The position numbers and the translations under genes were made by a program. From assembly GCF_900157365.1 (NCBI RefSeq), contig NZ_FUEZ01000004.1, positions 496,001-560,000 of the forward strand: 64,000 nucleotides of DNA, given 5' to 3'. The notes under the pieces are model-generated. The model did not search any database and had not been told where the DNA came from. It was given only the letters and a program-made list of their open reading frames with translations. How positions within the stretch are numbered: position 1 is the stretch's first letter; each line of letters begins with the position of its first letter. Shown here piece after piece: positions 25,775 to 34,572 of this stretch. The stretch comes from Mycobacterium numidiamassiliense. Its GTDB lineage: Bacteria; Actinomycetota; Actinomycetes; Mycobacteriales; Mycobacteriaceae.

Positions 25775-26881
25775 ATGACCAGCGGCGGCCGCGGTAGCGC
25801 GGCGGGTTCCAAGGGCTCCTCCGGTGTGCTGGCGGTGCTGACCGATGCGCAGTTGCGCGACGAACTGGACCGGGTGGCCGCGGCCGTCGGCGTTCGGGTG
25901 GTCCACGCCGGGGGTTCATCGATGAGCCGCAAGACTTGGGCGGCGGCCGCGGCGGTGGTGCTCGATGCGGCGGCCGCGGACCGGTGTGGTCGGGCCTCGC
26001 TACCGCGGCGCGCACACGTCACCGTGCTCACCGCCGGTGAACCCGCGACGGCGACGTGGGCGGCGGCCGTCGCGGCCGGCGCGCAGCACGTGCTGAGGGT
26101 GCCGGGCCAAGAAGACGAGTTGATCCGCGGCCTTGCCGAGGCTGCGGAGTCGGCGCGTGACGATGGTCCGCGCGGTGATGTCGTCGCCGTGATCGGCGGT
26201 TGCGGCGGAGCCGGCGCGTCGGTCTACGCGGTCGCCCTGGCGCTGGGCGCCGCCGACGCGCTGCTGGTCGACCTCGATCCGTGGGGCGGCGGGGTCGATT
26301 TGCTACTGGGCGGCGAGACCACCGCGGGTCTGCGCTGGCCCGACTTGGCGTTGCGGGGCGGCCGGTTGGTCTGGCCGGCCGTGCGGGAGGCCCTGCCGCG
26401 GCACCGGGGGATCAGCTTCCTGTCGGGTACCCGGCACGGCTACGAGCTGGACGCCGGGCCGGTCGATGCGGTCGTCGATGCCGGCCGCCGCGGGGGAGTC
26501 ACTGTCGTGTGCGACCTTCCCCGCCGCCTGACCGATGCCGCGCAGGTCGCGCTGGACGCCGCCGATCTTGTCGTGGTGGTCAGCCCATGTGATGTCCGGG
26601 CGTGCGCGGCGAGTGCGGCGATCACCCCGGTGCTGACGGCGATCAATCCCAATCTCGGCCTGGTCGTGCGCGGGCCGTCCCCGGGAGGACTGCGCGCCAG
26701 CGAGGTTGCTGACATCACAGGCCTGCCCTTGCTGGCGTCGATGAGAGCGCAGCCGCAACTCGCCGATCAGTTGGAACACGGCGGTCTGCGAGTGGGGCGA
26801 CGGTCCGCGTTGGCGGCGGCCGCCGAACGGGTGCTCGCCGTCCTGCCCCACGGATCACTGCAGCGAGGGAGGGCGGCGTGA
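25775..26881 (+). CDS. ssd: Septum-site/CpaE-like protein Ssd
   Basis: MinD/CpaE-like protein of 368 residues. A receiver-like N-terminal region (to about 130) precedes an ATPase-like fold. The P-loop position reads IGGCGGAGASVYA, which lacks the lysines of KGGxGK(T/S), so ATP binding may be lost or altered. LLVDLDPWGGGVDLLL is the conserved strand after it. In M. tuberculosis, Ssd overproduction gives filaments and induces dormancy genes. Here it heads the tad pilus cluster, where CpaE homologues localise the secretion machine. The stop overlaps tadA as GTGA. A DosR-like dyad precedes it. Confidence 0.9.
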   Translation: MTSGGRGSAAGSKGSSGVLAVLTDAQLRDELDRVAAAVGVRVVHAGGSSMSRKTWAAAAAVVLDAAAADRCGRASLPRRAHVTVLTAGEPATATWAAAVAAGAQHVLRVPGQEDELIRGLAEAAESARDDGPRGDVVAVIGGCGGAGASVYAVALALGAADALLVDLDPWGGGVDLLLGGETTAGLRWPDLALRGGRLVWPAVREALPRHRGISFLSGTRHGYELDAGPVDAVVDAGRRGGVTVVCDLPRRLTDAAQVALDAADLVVVVSPCDVRACAASAAITPVLTAINPNLGLVVRGPSPGGLRASEVADITGLPLLASMRAQPQLADQLEHGGLRVGRRSALAAAAERVLAVLPHGSLQRGRAA

Positions 26882-28053
26882 GTGATTCGTTGATTGAACG
26901 GGTGCGCGAGCGGTTGGCTGCCGAAGCCGCCCCGCTGGGCTCTTCCCTGCGGCCCAATGTGGTCGCCGCCGCTATCCGGGCCGAGTCCGGCGGGGTGCTG
27001 GGCGATACCGAGGTCCTGGCGAATCTGCGAGTGCTGCAGACCGAGTTGACCGGCGCCGGCATCCTCGACCCGCTGTTATGCGCCGAGGGCACCACCGACG
27101 TGCTGGTCACAGCCCCCGACGCGGTCTGGGTCGACGATGGAACCGGCTTGCGACGCAGCCAGATTCGGTTCGCCGACGAGGCGGCCGTGCGGCGGTTGGC
27201 GCAGCGGCTGGCGTTGGCCGCTGGCCGGCGTCTCGACGACGCGCAGCCGTGGGTCGACGGCCAGCTGGCCGGTTTCGGCGCCGGAGGTTTCGCGGTGCGC
27301 TTGCACGCGGTGCTGCCGCCCATCGCGGCCGAAGGCACCTGCTTGTCGCTGCGGGTGCTGCGGCCGGCCACCCAGGATCTGGCGGGCCTGGCCGCGGCCG
27401 GCGCGATCGAGCCGCGTGCCGCCGCCCTCGTGGATGACATCATCGCGGCCCGGCTGGCGTTCCTGGTGTGCGGTGGCACGGGCGCCGGCAAGACAACGTT
27501 GTTGGCCGCGATGCTGGGCGCCGTGTCGCCGCGCGAGAGGATCGTTTGTGTCGAGGATGCAGCCGAACTGGCACCGCGGCATCCCCATCTGGTCAAGCTG
27601 GTTGCGCGCTGCGCGAATGTCGAGGGCGTCGGCGAGGTTCCGGTGCGCCAGCTCGTGCGGCAGGCGCTGCGGATGAGGCCCGACCGCATCGTGGTCGGCG
27701 AGGTCCGGGGTGCCGAAGTCGTCGACCTGCTGGCGGCGCTGAACACCGGCCATGACGGGGGCGCGGGCACCGTGCATGCCAACAATCCGGGTGAGGTCCC
27801 CGCCCGGCTGGAGGCGTTGGGCGCACTCGGTGGTCTCGATCGGGCCGCGTTGCACAGCCAACTCGCCGCGGCGGTCCAGGTGCTGCTGCACGTCGCCCGC
27901 GACCGCAATGGTCGCCGCCGACTGGCCGAGATCGCGGTGCTGCGTCACCTCGACTCGCACGTGCGGGCCGTCACGGTGTGGCACGCGGACCGCGGCATGA
28001 CCGACGATGCGGGTGAGCTGTACCGCCTGCTGCGCAGCCGGCGGTCCGCGTGA
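26878..28053 (+). CDS. tadA: Type II/IV secretion ATPase TadA/CpaF
   Basis: Hexameric secretion ATPase powering Flp pilus assembly or pseudopilus export, 391 residues. It has Walker A GGTGAGKTT at 199-207, an Asp/His box region CVEDAAELAPRHPHLV, RIVVGEVRGAEVVDLLAALN, and the conserved GTVHANNP. The start is GTG at 26878, overlapping ssd by 4 bp, and the stop overlaps tadB by 4 bp. All catalytic motifs are present, so the machine should be active. Confidence 0.95.
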   Translation: MSDSLIERVRERLAAEAAPLGSSLRPNVVAAAIRAESGGVLGDTEVLANLRVLQTELTGAGILDPLLCAEGTTDVLVTAPDAVWVDDGTGLRRSQIRFADEAAVRRLAQRLALAAGRRLDDAQPWVDGQLAGFGAGGFAVRLHAVLPPIAAEGTCLSLRVLRPATQDLAGLAAAGAIEPRAAALVDDIIAARLAFLVCGGTGAGKTTLLAAMLGAVSPRERIVCVEDAAELAPRHPHLVKLVARCANVEGVGEVPVRQLVRQALRMRPDRIVVGEVRGAEVVDLLAALNTGHDGGAGTVHANNPGEVPARLEALGALGGLDRAALHSQLAAAVQVLLHVARDRNGRRRLAEIAVLRHLDSHVRAVTVWHADRGMTDDAGELYRLLRSRRSA

Positions 28054-28856
28054 CCGGAGTGACGGGCGCGGCGCTGGCATTGTCGTTGGCGCTCTTGGTC
28101 TTTCCGTCATCACCGCGGCGACGGCTTGGCGCGGCCGGCCCGCCTGGGCGCCGGGTTCCCTTCGGCACGCAGGGCGCCGCCGGCGTGACGGCCGCCGCCG
28201 TGCTTGTCGCCGCGATGCTGCTGCCACCGACGACGGTGCTTGCCCTCGCGGCAGTCGTGGCAACCGCCGGCCTGCGCTACCGCCGCCGTCGCCGAATCCG
28301 GCTCGCGACCGACGAGGGCCGAACGCTGGAAGCCGCGCTCGACGTGCTCGTCGGCGAACTACGCGTGGGTTCTCACCCGGTGCGGGCGTTCGGAGTCGCC
28401 GCCGAGGAAACCGCCGGCGGGGTGGCCGTGGCGCTGCGCGCGGTCGCGGCCCGCGCCGAATTGGGCGCCGACGTCACGGCCGGGCTGCGGGCCGCGGCCC
28501 AATCGTCAGCCCTACCAGCGCAGTGGGACCGAATCGCGGTGTGCTGGCAGCTGGCCAGCGAACACGGGCTGTCGATCGGGACGCTGATGCGTGCCGCGCA
28601 GCGCGATATCGCTGAGCGACAACGGTTCTCGGCGCGCGTGGCAGCGGGGATGGCCGGAGCGCGCGCGACCGCGGCGATACTGGCCGGGTTGCCGGTGCTG
28701 GGTGTGCTGCTCGGCCAGCTGATCGGGGCCAGGCCGCTCAGCTTCTTGCTGAACGGGCATGCGGGCGGCTGGCTGTTGCTGGGCGGCGCGACGCTGGCGT
28801 GCGTCGGGTTGCTGTGGGCGGATCGCATCACCGAGCGCGCCGGGTCCGCGACGTGA
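28050..28856 (+). CDS. tadB: Tad/T2SS-F inner-membrane protein TadB
   Basis: Membrane platform protein of the tad apparatus, 268 residues. Two helices near the N-terminus are followed by a cytosolic T2SSF-like domain (LEAALDVLVGELRVGSHPVR; WQLASEHGLSIGTLMRAAQ). Two more membrane helices lie at the C-terminus (ILAGLPVLGVLLGQLIG; GWLLLGGATLACVGLLW). The start is GTG in a GTGA overlap with tadA; the stop likewise overlaps the next gene. Confidence 0.88.
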   Translation: MTGVTGAALALSLALLVFPSSPRRRLGAAGPPGRRVPFGTQGAAGVTAAAVLVAAMLLPPTTVLALAAVVATAGLRYRRRRRIRLATDEGRTLEAALDVLVGELRVGSHPVRAFGVAAEETAGGVAVALRAVAARAELGADVTAGLRAAAQSSALPAQWDRIAVCWQLASEHGLSIGTLMRAAQRDIAERQRFSARVAAGMAGARATAAILAGLPVLGVLLGQLIGARPLSFLLNGHAGGWLLLGGATLACVGLLWADRITERAGSAT

Positions 28857-29443
28857 GCGCGGCGTCGGTGTTGCTGGCCGTCGCGCTGTGGATCTGTCCG
28901 GGACCGTTGGTGGTGCGGGCCCGCGCCGGAGTTCGCACCGACAGGCATCGGCCCCGGGCGCGGCCGGTGTCCGGCTCGGACCCACTTGCCGTCGCCTCGA
29001 GCCTGGATGTCCTGGCCGTGTGCCTGGTCGCAGGCATGGCGGTGTCGACGGCCGCCGCGGCGACGGCCGCATCCGCACCACCGGCACTGGCCCGGGTACT
29101 GCGCCGCGCTGCCGACCTGTTGGCGCTGGGCGCCGATCCTGCTGTGGCATGGGCAATTTCGTCTGAGGCAGCACGCAGCTCGGTCGACGACCACACCGAT
29201 GCGCTGTTGCGGCTGGCGCGGCGTTCGGCGTCATCGGGCACGGCGCTGGCCGCTGGCGTCGCCGACTTGGCCGACCAGTCTCGGCACGACGCGGCGCACG
29301 CGGCCAGTGCGGCCGCCGAGCGGGCGGGGGTGTTGATCGCCGGTCCACTCGGGCTGTGTTTTCTGCCGGCGTTCGTGTGCCTGGGCATTGTTCCGGTGGT
29401 GGCCGGGCTGGCCGGTGATGTCTTGCAATCGGGGTTGCTGTGA
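28853..29443 (+). CDS. tadC: Tad/T2SS-F inner-membrane protein TadC-like (Rv3657c-like)
   Basis: 196 residues from a GTG overlapping the tadB stop (GTGA). It has the same T2SSF plan but shorter, with N-terminal and C-terminal hydrophobic helices and a middle helical domain (DHTDALLRLARRSASSG). It is Ala-rich. It is probably the partner of TadB in the platform. Homology is judged from operon position and pattern, so the TadC assignment is moderate. Confidence 0.82.
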   Translation: MSAASVLLAVALWICPGPLVVRARAGVRTDRHRPRARPVSGSDPLAVASSLDVLAVCLVAGMAVSTAAAATAASAPPALARVLRRAADLLALGADPAVAWAISSEAARSSVDDHTDALLRLARRSASSGTALAAGVADLADQSRHDAAHAASAAAERAGVLIAGPLGLCFLPAFVCLGIVPVVAGLAGDVLQSGLL

Positions 29444-29476
29444 CGGGTACGCGGCCACTACAGGGGAGGGGATCTG

Positions 29477-29680
29477 TTGCTCATCAACATGTTTCGCGCA
29501 TTTGCGGTTCGGATCACGGTGCTGGCCACCGACGAGTCGGGTATGTCCACCGTCGAATATGCCATCGGCACGATAGCGGCCGCCGCATTCGGCGCCATTC
29601 TCTACACCGTCGTCACGGGCGACTCGATCGTGTCGGCGTTGACCAACATCATCGGCCGTGCGCTCAACACCAAGGTCTAG
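29477..29680 (+). CDS. flp: Flp-type pilin (DUF4244, Rv3656c-like)
   Basis: 67-residue prepilin. The charged leader (RAFAVRITVLATDESG) ends at a type IV prepilin peptidase site G|MSTVE, with Glu at +5 of the mature chain. A long hydrophobic helix AIGTIAAAAFGAILYTVV follows. The start is TTG at 29477 with AGGGGAGGGG 6-15 nt upstream, the strongest ribosome site in the operon, as expected for a highly made pilin. It is nearly identical to the M. tuberculosis protein in the helix, from memory. Confidence 0.9.
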   Translation: MLINMFRAFAVRITVLATDESGMSTVEYAIGTIAAAAFGAILYTVVTGDSIVSALTNIIGRALNTKV

Positions 29681-30006
29681 TCGGCTGTGCCGGCGCGAGC
29701 ACGGTCGAGGCGGCCTTGGCAATCGCGTCGCTGGTCGTGGTGCTGGTGCTGTGTCTTGCTGGGGTCACGGCGGTGTCGATGCAGGTCCGGTGTGTGGACG
29801 CCGCCCGTGAGGCCGCCCGGTTGGCCGCGCGCGGTGACGAACGCTCTGCGGTCGACGCGGCGCGCCGTCTCGCGCCGAGTGGAGCGCGCGTCCAGGTACA
29901 CCGCGATGGCGACTTCCTGGTCGCGACCGTCGAGGTTCATTCAAAACTATTGCCCGCGTTGGCTATTGCGGCCCGCGCGGTCTCTGCGGCCGAGTCCCGG
30001 CAATGA
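29680..30006 (+). CDS. TadE-like minor pilin, start codon not identifiable (Rv3655c-like)
   Basis: The coding frame is clear from about 29683: CAGASTVEAALAIASLVVVL, a TadE-type N-terminus with prepilin-like cut before ASTVE. It continues through CVDAAREAARLAARGDER to a stop at 30004-30006. No ATG, GTG or TTG lies in frame between the pilin gene and this motif; the frame reads CTA GTC GGC TGT. The first candidates are GTG 29440 (which would overlap the whole pilin gene in another frame) or TTG 29716 (which would remove STVEA). The coordinates given start at the GTC after the pilin stop. Options are a rare start codon, frameshifting from the pilin gene, or decay. Confidence 0.7.
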   Translation, partial: VGCAGASTVEAALAIASLVVVLVLCLAGVTAVSMQVRCVDAAREAARLAARGDERSAVDAARRLAPSGARVQVHRDGDFLVATVEVHSKLLPALAIAARAVSAAESRQ

Positions 30007-30334
30007 TCGCGGCTCGGCGACCGTGCTGGCGGCCGCCATGGTCGCGGTGCTGTTGTGCGTCACCGGCGCCGGCGCATATCTCGGCTCGGCGGTGGTGGCA
30101 CGCCATCGTGCACAGGCGGCCGCCGACCTTGCCGCGTTGGCCGCCGCCGCGCGGTTGCCCGCGGGCGGGGCGGCGGCCTGCACCCGCGCGACCGCGGTGG
30201 CCCGCGAGATGCGGGTCGACGACCTACGATGCCGGATAGACGAACTGGACGTCGTGGTTACCGTCGCGGTCGTTGTGGTGATCGTCGGTGTGGCACGAGC
30301 CGCGGCGCGAGCCGGACCGGTCGACGCGCCGTAG
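29966..30334 (+). CDS. Rv3654c-family TadE-like/TadG-like membrane protein
   Basis: 122 residues if the TTG at 29966 is used (it overlaps the previous gene by 41 bp). The short basic leader (RPARSLRPSPGNDR) is followed by GSATVLAAAMVAVLLCVTGA and AAADLAALAAAARLP, the pattern of TadE/TadG pseudopilins. Two cysteines (CTRATA, LRCRID) are kept. The start is uncertain: a GTG at 30023 would begin inside the hydrophobic segment. It ends the ssd-tad operon, 8 bp from the convergent Rv3651-like gene. Confidence 0.7.
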   Translation: MRPARSLRPSPGNDRGSATVLAAAMVAVLLCVTGAGAYLGSAVVARHRAQAAADLAALAAAARLPAGGAAACTRATAVAREMRVDDLRCRIDELDVVVTVAVVVVIVGVARAAARAGPVDAP

Positions 30335-30342
30335 TCGCTGGC

Positions 30343-31371
30343 CTAGTCCGAGTCCTTGGGTAGTCCTGCCGCGTCGACTTCCTCGTCGGTGGGCAACCGC
30401 AGCGACACCAGCCCGGCATAGGTATCCGGTTCGAGTTCGACCTGGTTGACCGTGACGTGCACCGGCACCCAATTGCCGTCGAAGCCGCGCATCCGCAGGA
30501 CGCGGCTGGTCGAGCCCTTGCTGAATTCCGCGGTCATGGACGTCATCTGATGCACGTCGTCGGGATGGACCTTCGGCTTGTCTGCGCTGGCGCCGCGCCA
30601 GTCGTAGAACGTGCACGGCTCGTCAAGCCATTTCAGCAGGGTCCAGTTATTGAGGTCGACGAGTGCCCGGTGGACGCCGGCCTCCTGCAGTCCGTGAAGA
30701 ATTCGCAGCGCCAGATCGTCGGTGGACACCGTCGGGCCCTTCATCTCGGCCCGCCAGTTCATCGCCCGGGCGACGAGATGGTCCCGACCGTCGGGGCCTT
30801 TCTCCAGTGCACTGCGCCCCACAAAACCGATCCGGATGTGGTTTCCTTGCCAGTCGGTGAGATCCCAAGTGCTGCATAGTGTTTGGCCAGGCTCGGCCCG
30901 GACCGCCATGGCGAGAACCTTGGTCTCGTTGGGATTGAGTTCGCGCGACGGCATGTCTTCGGCAAAAGCTCTGCCGAAGGTGAGTTCGACGTCCGCGTTC
31001 TTACCGTTGTTGGCCAGCGACTCCCTGGTATCGGTGGCCACGCCGAGGGTCAGGTCCCACTTCAGCGGACCCGGAATCGGCCGCTCCGGCGGTTCCTCGT
31101 CGGAAGGACCGGTCCACACATGCACGCCGTGCACGCGCCCGTCCGACATCACCACCGGTTCGGTACGGATGACGCGGTCGCGCTTGGGAGTGATGCTGGT
31201 CAGACTCTGACCGGTCTGCATCGACTCCGTAATCGCTGTTCGGACCGCGGAGAGATGGGGACTGCGGCGCAGGAATGTGGTGATCGGTACGAGGTTCTTG
31301 AGTTGTTGCCCCTGCGCAACCACGGCGGGTTCGCCCCCCAGAGTCTCCACGAGCAACCAGTCGTGGGCCAT
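30343..31371 (-). CDS. Rv3651-like PAS/GAF-type protein
   Basis: 342 residues. The N-terminus is MAHDWLLVETLGGEPAVVAQ, then helical SPHLSAVRTAITESM and beta-rich middle domains (RVHGVHVWTGP; CSTWDLTDWQGNHIRIGFVG). The C-terminal domain is PAS/GAF-like (FYDWRGASADKPKVHPDD; NWVPVHVTVNQVELEPDTYAG). No catalytic motif is visible; a sensor or ligand-binding role is inferred. A similar protein sits next to the tad locus in M. tuberculosis. The ATG at 31371 has TAAAGT 7 nt upstream, so it is probably leaderless. Confidence 0.8.
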   Translation of the reverse strand: MAHDWLLVETLGGEPAVVAQGQQLKNLVPITTFLRRSPHLSAVRTAITESMQTGQSLTSITPKRDRVIRTEPVVMSDGRVHGVHVWTGPSDEEPPERPIPGPLKWDLTLGVATDTRESLANNGKNADVELTFGRAFAEDMPSRELNPNETKVLAMAVRAEPGQTLCSTWDLTDWQGNHIRIGFVGRSALEKGPDGRDHLVARAMNWRAEMKGPTVSTDDLALRILHGLQEAGVHRALVDLNNWTLLKWLDEPCTFYDWRGASADKPKVHPDDVHQMTSMTAEFSKGSTSRVLRMRGFDGNWVPVHVTVNQVELEPDTYAGLVSLRLPTDEEVDAAGLPKDSD

Positions 31372-31378
31372 GCGATCA

Positions 31379-31384
31379 ACTTTA
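31379..31384 (-). promoter_or_regulatory. -10 element of the Rv3651-like gene, leaderless type
   Basis: TAAAGT on the minus strand lies exactly 7 nt before the ATG at 31371. The remaining bases to 31652 show no gene. Confidence 0.45.
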
Positions 31385-31652
31385 GGCCGCCGCTATGTGA
31401 TTTGGGGCCGCCCTGGCAAGCGATTCGGTTTGCATAGGCCAACGCGACCTTGATAGCTTTCTGCTGCGCCCGCCTGGTCGGGAGTTGCGAACAGGCCGTG
31501 TTGACCGACCGTTCGCCGCGCTGTGCGACGGCACGCTGGCATTTCTTTAACGAAGAAGAGGTGCGTTTCCCTAGCGGCCGCCGCGATGCAGATCCGTGGA
31601 GGTCGACCGTCGAGGGGTCGGTCGCCATCCGCAGGACTGCGCCGCGCTGCAG

Positions 31653-33974
31653 CTACGGCAGCTGCGCAAGGACCAGCCGAAGCACCCGCACGGCACCCGC
31701 CTTGTCCAATGGGTCGTTGCCGTTGCCGCATTTCGGGGACTGCACGCAGGAGGGACACCCCTTGGGGCATTCGCACGCCTCGATGGCCGCGGCCGTCGCT
31801 CCCAGCCAGGTGCGGGCCTGCCGGAAGCCACGTTCGGCGAACCCCGCCCCGCCCGGATAGCCGTCGTAGACAAAGACACTGGGCAGGCCAAGCGGATCGG
31901 GGCCGACCGCGGTGGACAATCCGCCGATGTCACCACGGTCGCAGCTCGCCACCAGCGGCAGCAGGCCGATGGCCGCGTGCTCGGCGGCGTGCAACGAGCC
32001 GGAGATCTGCAGCGCGTCGATACCGTTGTCGGACAATGCATCCGGTGTGATGGTGTACATGACCGCAGTCGTGGACAGCGTGTGTTGCGGCATCTCGAGC
32101 TCGATGAAGTCGATGACCTCTCCGGAGAGCAGCCGACGCAGATAGCCCATCACCTGATGGGTGACAGTGACCGGGACCAAACCCAGGGTGACGGGGCCAT
32201 ACGTCAGGCGTTCTCCGCTGCCGGTGAGTTCGATGTCGGTGATTTCGCGTGCGAACGTCGCATAGCCGGGGTCGCCGGCGCGCACGAACGCGATTCCCTC
32301 CTCGAGGTCCAGGGAATCGACGACATAGCTGTCGCCCTGGTGCAGGTACACCGCGCCCGGATGCACCGACGCCGGAGCCTGGCCCACCCCGGTGCTGCCC
32401 AGCAGCCGCCCATTGTCGGACTCCACGATGACGATCTGGCCCCCCACTGAGCCCCGGATATCCACCGCGCCATGCGGTTCAAGGCCGGGCACGGGGAAAT
32501 ATTTGTCGTTGCGGCGGCGCAGCAGCCCGTCGTCGACCAGGCCTTCGGCCACCTCCGCCGCACCCAATTCCCGGATCTCCGTGACATCGAGCGGGAATTC
32601 GGTTGCGGCACAGAGGAGTTGAGGTCCGAGAATATACGGGTTGGCCGGGTCGATGACCACGCGCTCGACCGGCTTGTCCAGCAACGCGGCCGGATTGTGC
32701 ACCAGATACGTGTCCAGCGGATCGTCGCGGGCGATCAGCACGACCAACGCCCCCTGGCCGCGGCGCCCCGACCGGCCGGCCTGCTGCCAGAACGACGCGA
32801 CCGTCCCAGGAAAACCGGCGAGCACCACCGCGTCCAGCCCGGCGATGTCGACCCCCAATTCCAGCGCGTTGGTGGTGGCCAGGCCGCGCAGCCGACCCTC
32901 GGCCAGGTCGCGCTCCAGCGCGCTGCGGTCTTCGGCGAGATAACCGGCCCGATACGACGCCACGGTCCCCGCCAGATCGGGGGCGATTTCGTCCAGCCGC
33001 GCCCGGGCTCCCAGCGCGGTCAATTCGGCCGCGCGCCGGGACCGAACGAACGTCAGCGTCTGGGCTCCCTCGGCGATCAGGTCCGCCATCACCCGCGCGG
33101 CCTCGGCACCCGCGGAGCGGCGCACCGGGGCACCGTTCTCCCCGGTGAGGTCGGCGCGCAGGGCCGGTTCCCACAACGCCACGGTGCGTGCGCCCTGCGG
33201 TGAGCCGTCGTCGACGACCTCCTCGACCGGAAGCCCGATGAGCTCGGAGGCCGTCGTACCCGGCGAGTCCGTCGTCGCGCTGGCGAAAATCACCGTCGGC
33301 GCGGCGGAGTACCGCGCGCACAGCCGCAGCAGACGGCGCAGCACCATCGCCACGTTGGAGCCGAAAACGCCACGATAGTAATGACATTCGTCGACCACCA
33401 CGAAGCGTAGGCCCCGCAACAGCACGGCCCAGCGGGCATGATTGCGCAGGATCGACAAATGGATCATGTCCGGGTTGGAAAACAGCCACCGGGAGCGTTC
33501 CCGGGCGAAGCGCCGAATCTCGGCGGGACTGTCACCGTCGTAGGCGGTCGGTGCGACTGCGAAACCTGGAGAAGCCAGGCGCGGAACGGCGGACGTCAAG
33601 GCGTGCGCGGCACGCAACTGATCGTGGCCGAGCGCTTTCGTTGGCGACAGGTACAGCACCCGGGCCCGGGGGTCCGTCGCGAGGGCGTTGAGGACCGGAA
33701 GCTGGTAGGCCAGGGACTTGCCCGAGGCGGTGCCGGTGCTCACCACGACGTGACGGCCTGCGTAGGCCAGCTCTGCGGCCTGCGCCTGGTGTGACCACGG
33801 GGCGCTGATGCCGCGCTCGGCAAAGGCGCGGACCACGTCGGGTTCGGCCCAGGTCGGCCAGCTGTGCGGCCTGCCGCTTCGGGAGGGCAGCTCGGCGACG
33901 TGGCGCAGCGGGTGTTCGCCCGTCGCGCTGCCGGCGACCGCGACGGCAAGCAAATCGCTGCCGAAACTCGCCAC
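31653..33974 (-). CDS. DEAD/DEAH-type helicase with DUF1998 domain (Rv3649-like)
   Basis: Superfamily 2 helicase of 773 residues. Motif I STGTASGKS at 79-87, motif II DECH at 195-198, motif III FASATT, and C-terminal RecA motifs (FVRSRRAAELTA; QQAGRSGRRGQG). A DUF1998-type C-terminal domain has a cysteine cluster (CECPKGCPSCVQSPKCG) that probably binds zinc. The family includes MrfA-type DNA-repair helicases of Bacillus, which suggests a repair role. The GTG at 33974 has GGAGG upstream. It is divergent from cspA with a 250-bp gap. Confidence 0.9.
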   Translation of the reverse strand: MASFGSDLLAVAVAGSATGEHPLRHVAELPSRSGRPHSWPTWAEPDVVRAFAERGISAPWSHQAQAAELAYAGRHVVVSTGTASGKSLAYQLPVLNALATDPRARVLYLSPTKALGHDQLRAAHALTSAVPRLASPGFAVAPTAYDGDSPAEIRRFARERSRWLFSNPDMIHLSILRNHARWAVLLRGLRFVVVDECHYYRGVFGSNVAMVLRRLLRLCARYSAAPTVIFASATTDSPGTTASELIGLPVEEVVDDGSPQGARTVALWEPALRADLTGENGAPVRRSAGAEAARVMADLIAEGAQTLTFVRSRRAAELTALGARARLDEIAPDLAGTVASYRAGYLAEDRSALERDLAEGRLRGLATTNALELGVDIAGLDAVVLAGFPGTVASFWQQAGRSGRRGQGALVVLIARDDPLDTYLVHNPAALLDKPVERVVIDPANPYILGPQLLCAATEFPLDVTEIRELGAAEVAEGLVDDGLLRRRNDKYFPVPGLEPHGAVDIRGSVGGQIVIVESDNGRLLGSTGVGQAPASVHPGAVYLHQGDSYVVDSLDLEEGIAFVRAGDPGYATFAREITDIELTGSGERLTYGPVTLGLVPVTVTHQVMGYLRRLLSGEVIDFIELEMPQHTLSTTAVMYTITPDALSDNGIDALQISGSLHAAEHAAIGLLPLVASCDRGDIGGLSTAVGPDPLGLPSVFVYDGYPGGAGFAERGFRQARTWLGATAAAIEACECPKGCPSCVQSPKCGNGNDPLDKAGAVRVLRLVLAQLP

Positions 33975-34089
33975 GTCGTACCCTCCAAGAATCCGTCGAG
34001 CATAGAAGTCTGTCGCCGACGCTACGAACGTGGTTGGATGATGGCGGTCGCAGCTTCTGTGTTCGTGTCAAACTTTCGCAGGATCAACG

Positions 34090-34119
34090 TTGCGACCGCG
34101 GTTCCTGCGAGGTTATCGG
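34090..34119 (+). promoter_or_regulatory. Putative cspA promoter
   Basis: -35 TTGCGA (34090-34095), then a 17- or 18-bp spacer and TTATCG/TATCGG near 34113-34119. The mRNA would have an untranslated leader of about 100 nt, usual for cold-shock genes. The rest of 33975-34224 shows no gene. Confidence 0.4.
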
Positions 34120-34224
34120 TCGGGTGAAGTTCCGGCGACTCTGCGAGGTATGGCGGTCGTACTCGGCGCCCGGGGCTTCGAAAGGCGATGCCCCGCACAC
34201 CCGAAGTAAAGGAAATATCGAGAA

Positions 34225-34428
34225 ATGCCACAGGGAACTGTGAAGTGGTTCAACGCGGAGAAGGGGTTTGGCTTCATCGCCCCCGAAGATGGATCCGCGG
34301 ATGTTTTTGTCCACTACACGGAGATCCAGGGTTCGGGCTTCCGCACCCTTGAAGAAAATCAGAAGGTCGAGTTCGAGATCGGCCACAGCCCTAAGGGCCC
34401 CCAGGCCACCGGAGTCCGCTCGGTCTAG
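34225..34428 (+). CDS. cspA: Cold-shock protein CspA
   Basis: 67-residue single cold-shock domain that binds single-stranded nucleic acid and melts RNA structure. RNP1 KGFGFIAP and RNP2 VFVHYTEI are both intact. An AAGGAAA ribosome site precedes the ATG, and a T-tailed terminator follows, so it is monocistronic. CspA is usually abundant, which fits the strong signals around it. Confidence 0.97.
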   Translation: MPQGTVKWFNAEKGFGFIAPEDGSADVFVHYTEIQGSGFRTLEENQKVEFEIGHSPKGPQATGVRSV

Positions 34429-34450
34429 ACCGAGCAGATTCCCCACGAAT

Positions 34451-34498
34451 CCCCCCGTGCTGCCCCGCTTAGCGGGTTCCGGCGGGGGGTTTTCATTT
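34451..34498 (+). terminator. Intrinsic terminator of cspA
   Basis: CCCCCCG pairs with CGGGGGG around an inner hairpin CCCGC-TTA-GCGGG, followed by TTTTCATTTCTT. A classical T-tailed terminator, rare in mycobacteria. Confidence 0.85.
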
Positions 34499-34559
34499 CT
34501 TATTCACTCTCGGGCAATCTACGTCAGCCTGCCTGAAGGCGAGCACCGCCGGCCTGGCT

Positions 34560-34565
34560 TACTGT
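34560..34565 (+). promoter_or_regulatory. -10 element of the Rv3647c-like gene, leaderless type
   Basis: TACTGT lies 7 nt before the GTG at 34573. The spacing favours this GTG over the one at 34570. Confidence 0.45.
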
Positions 34566-34572
34566 CGGTGTG

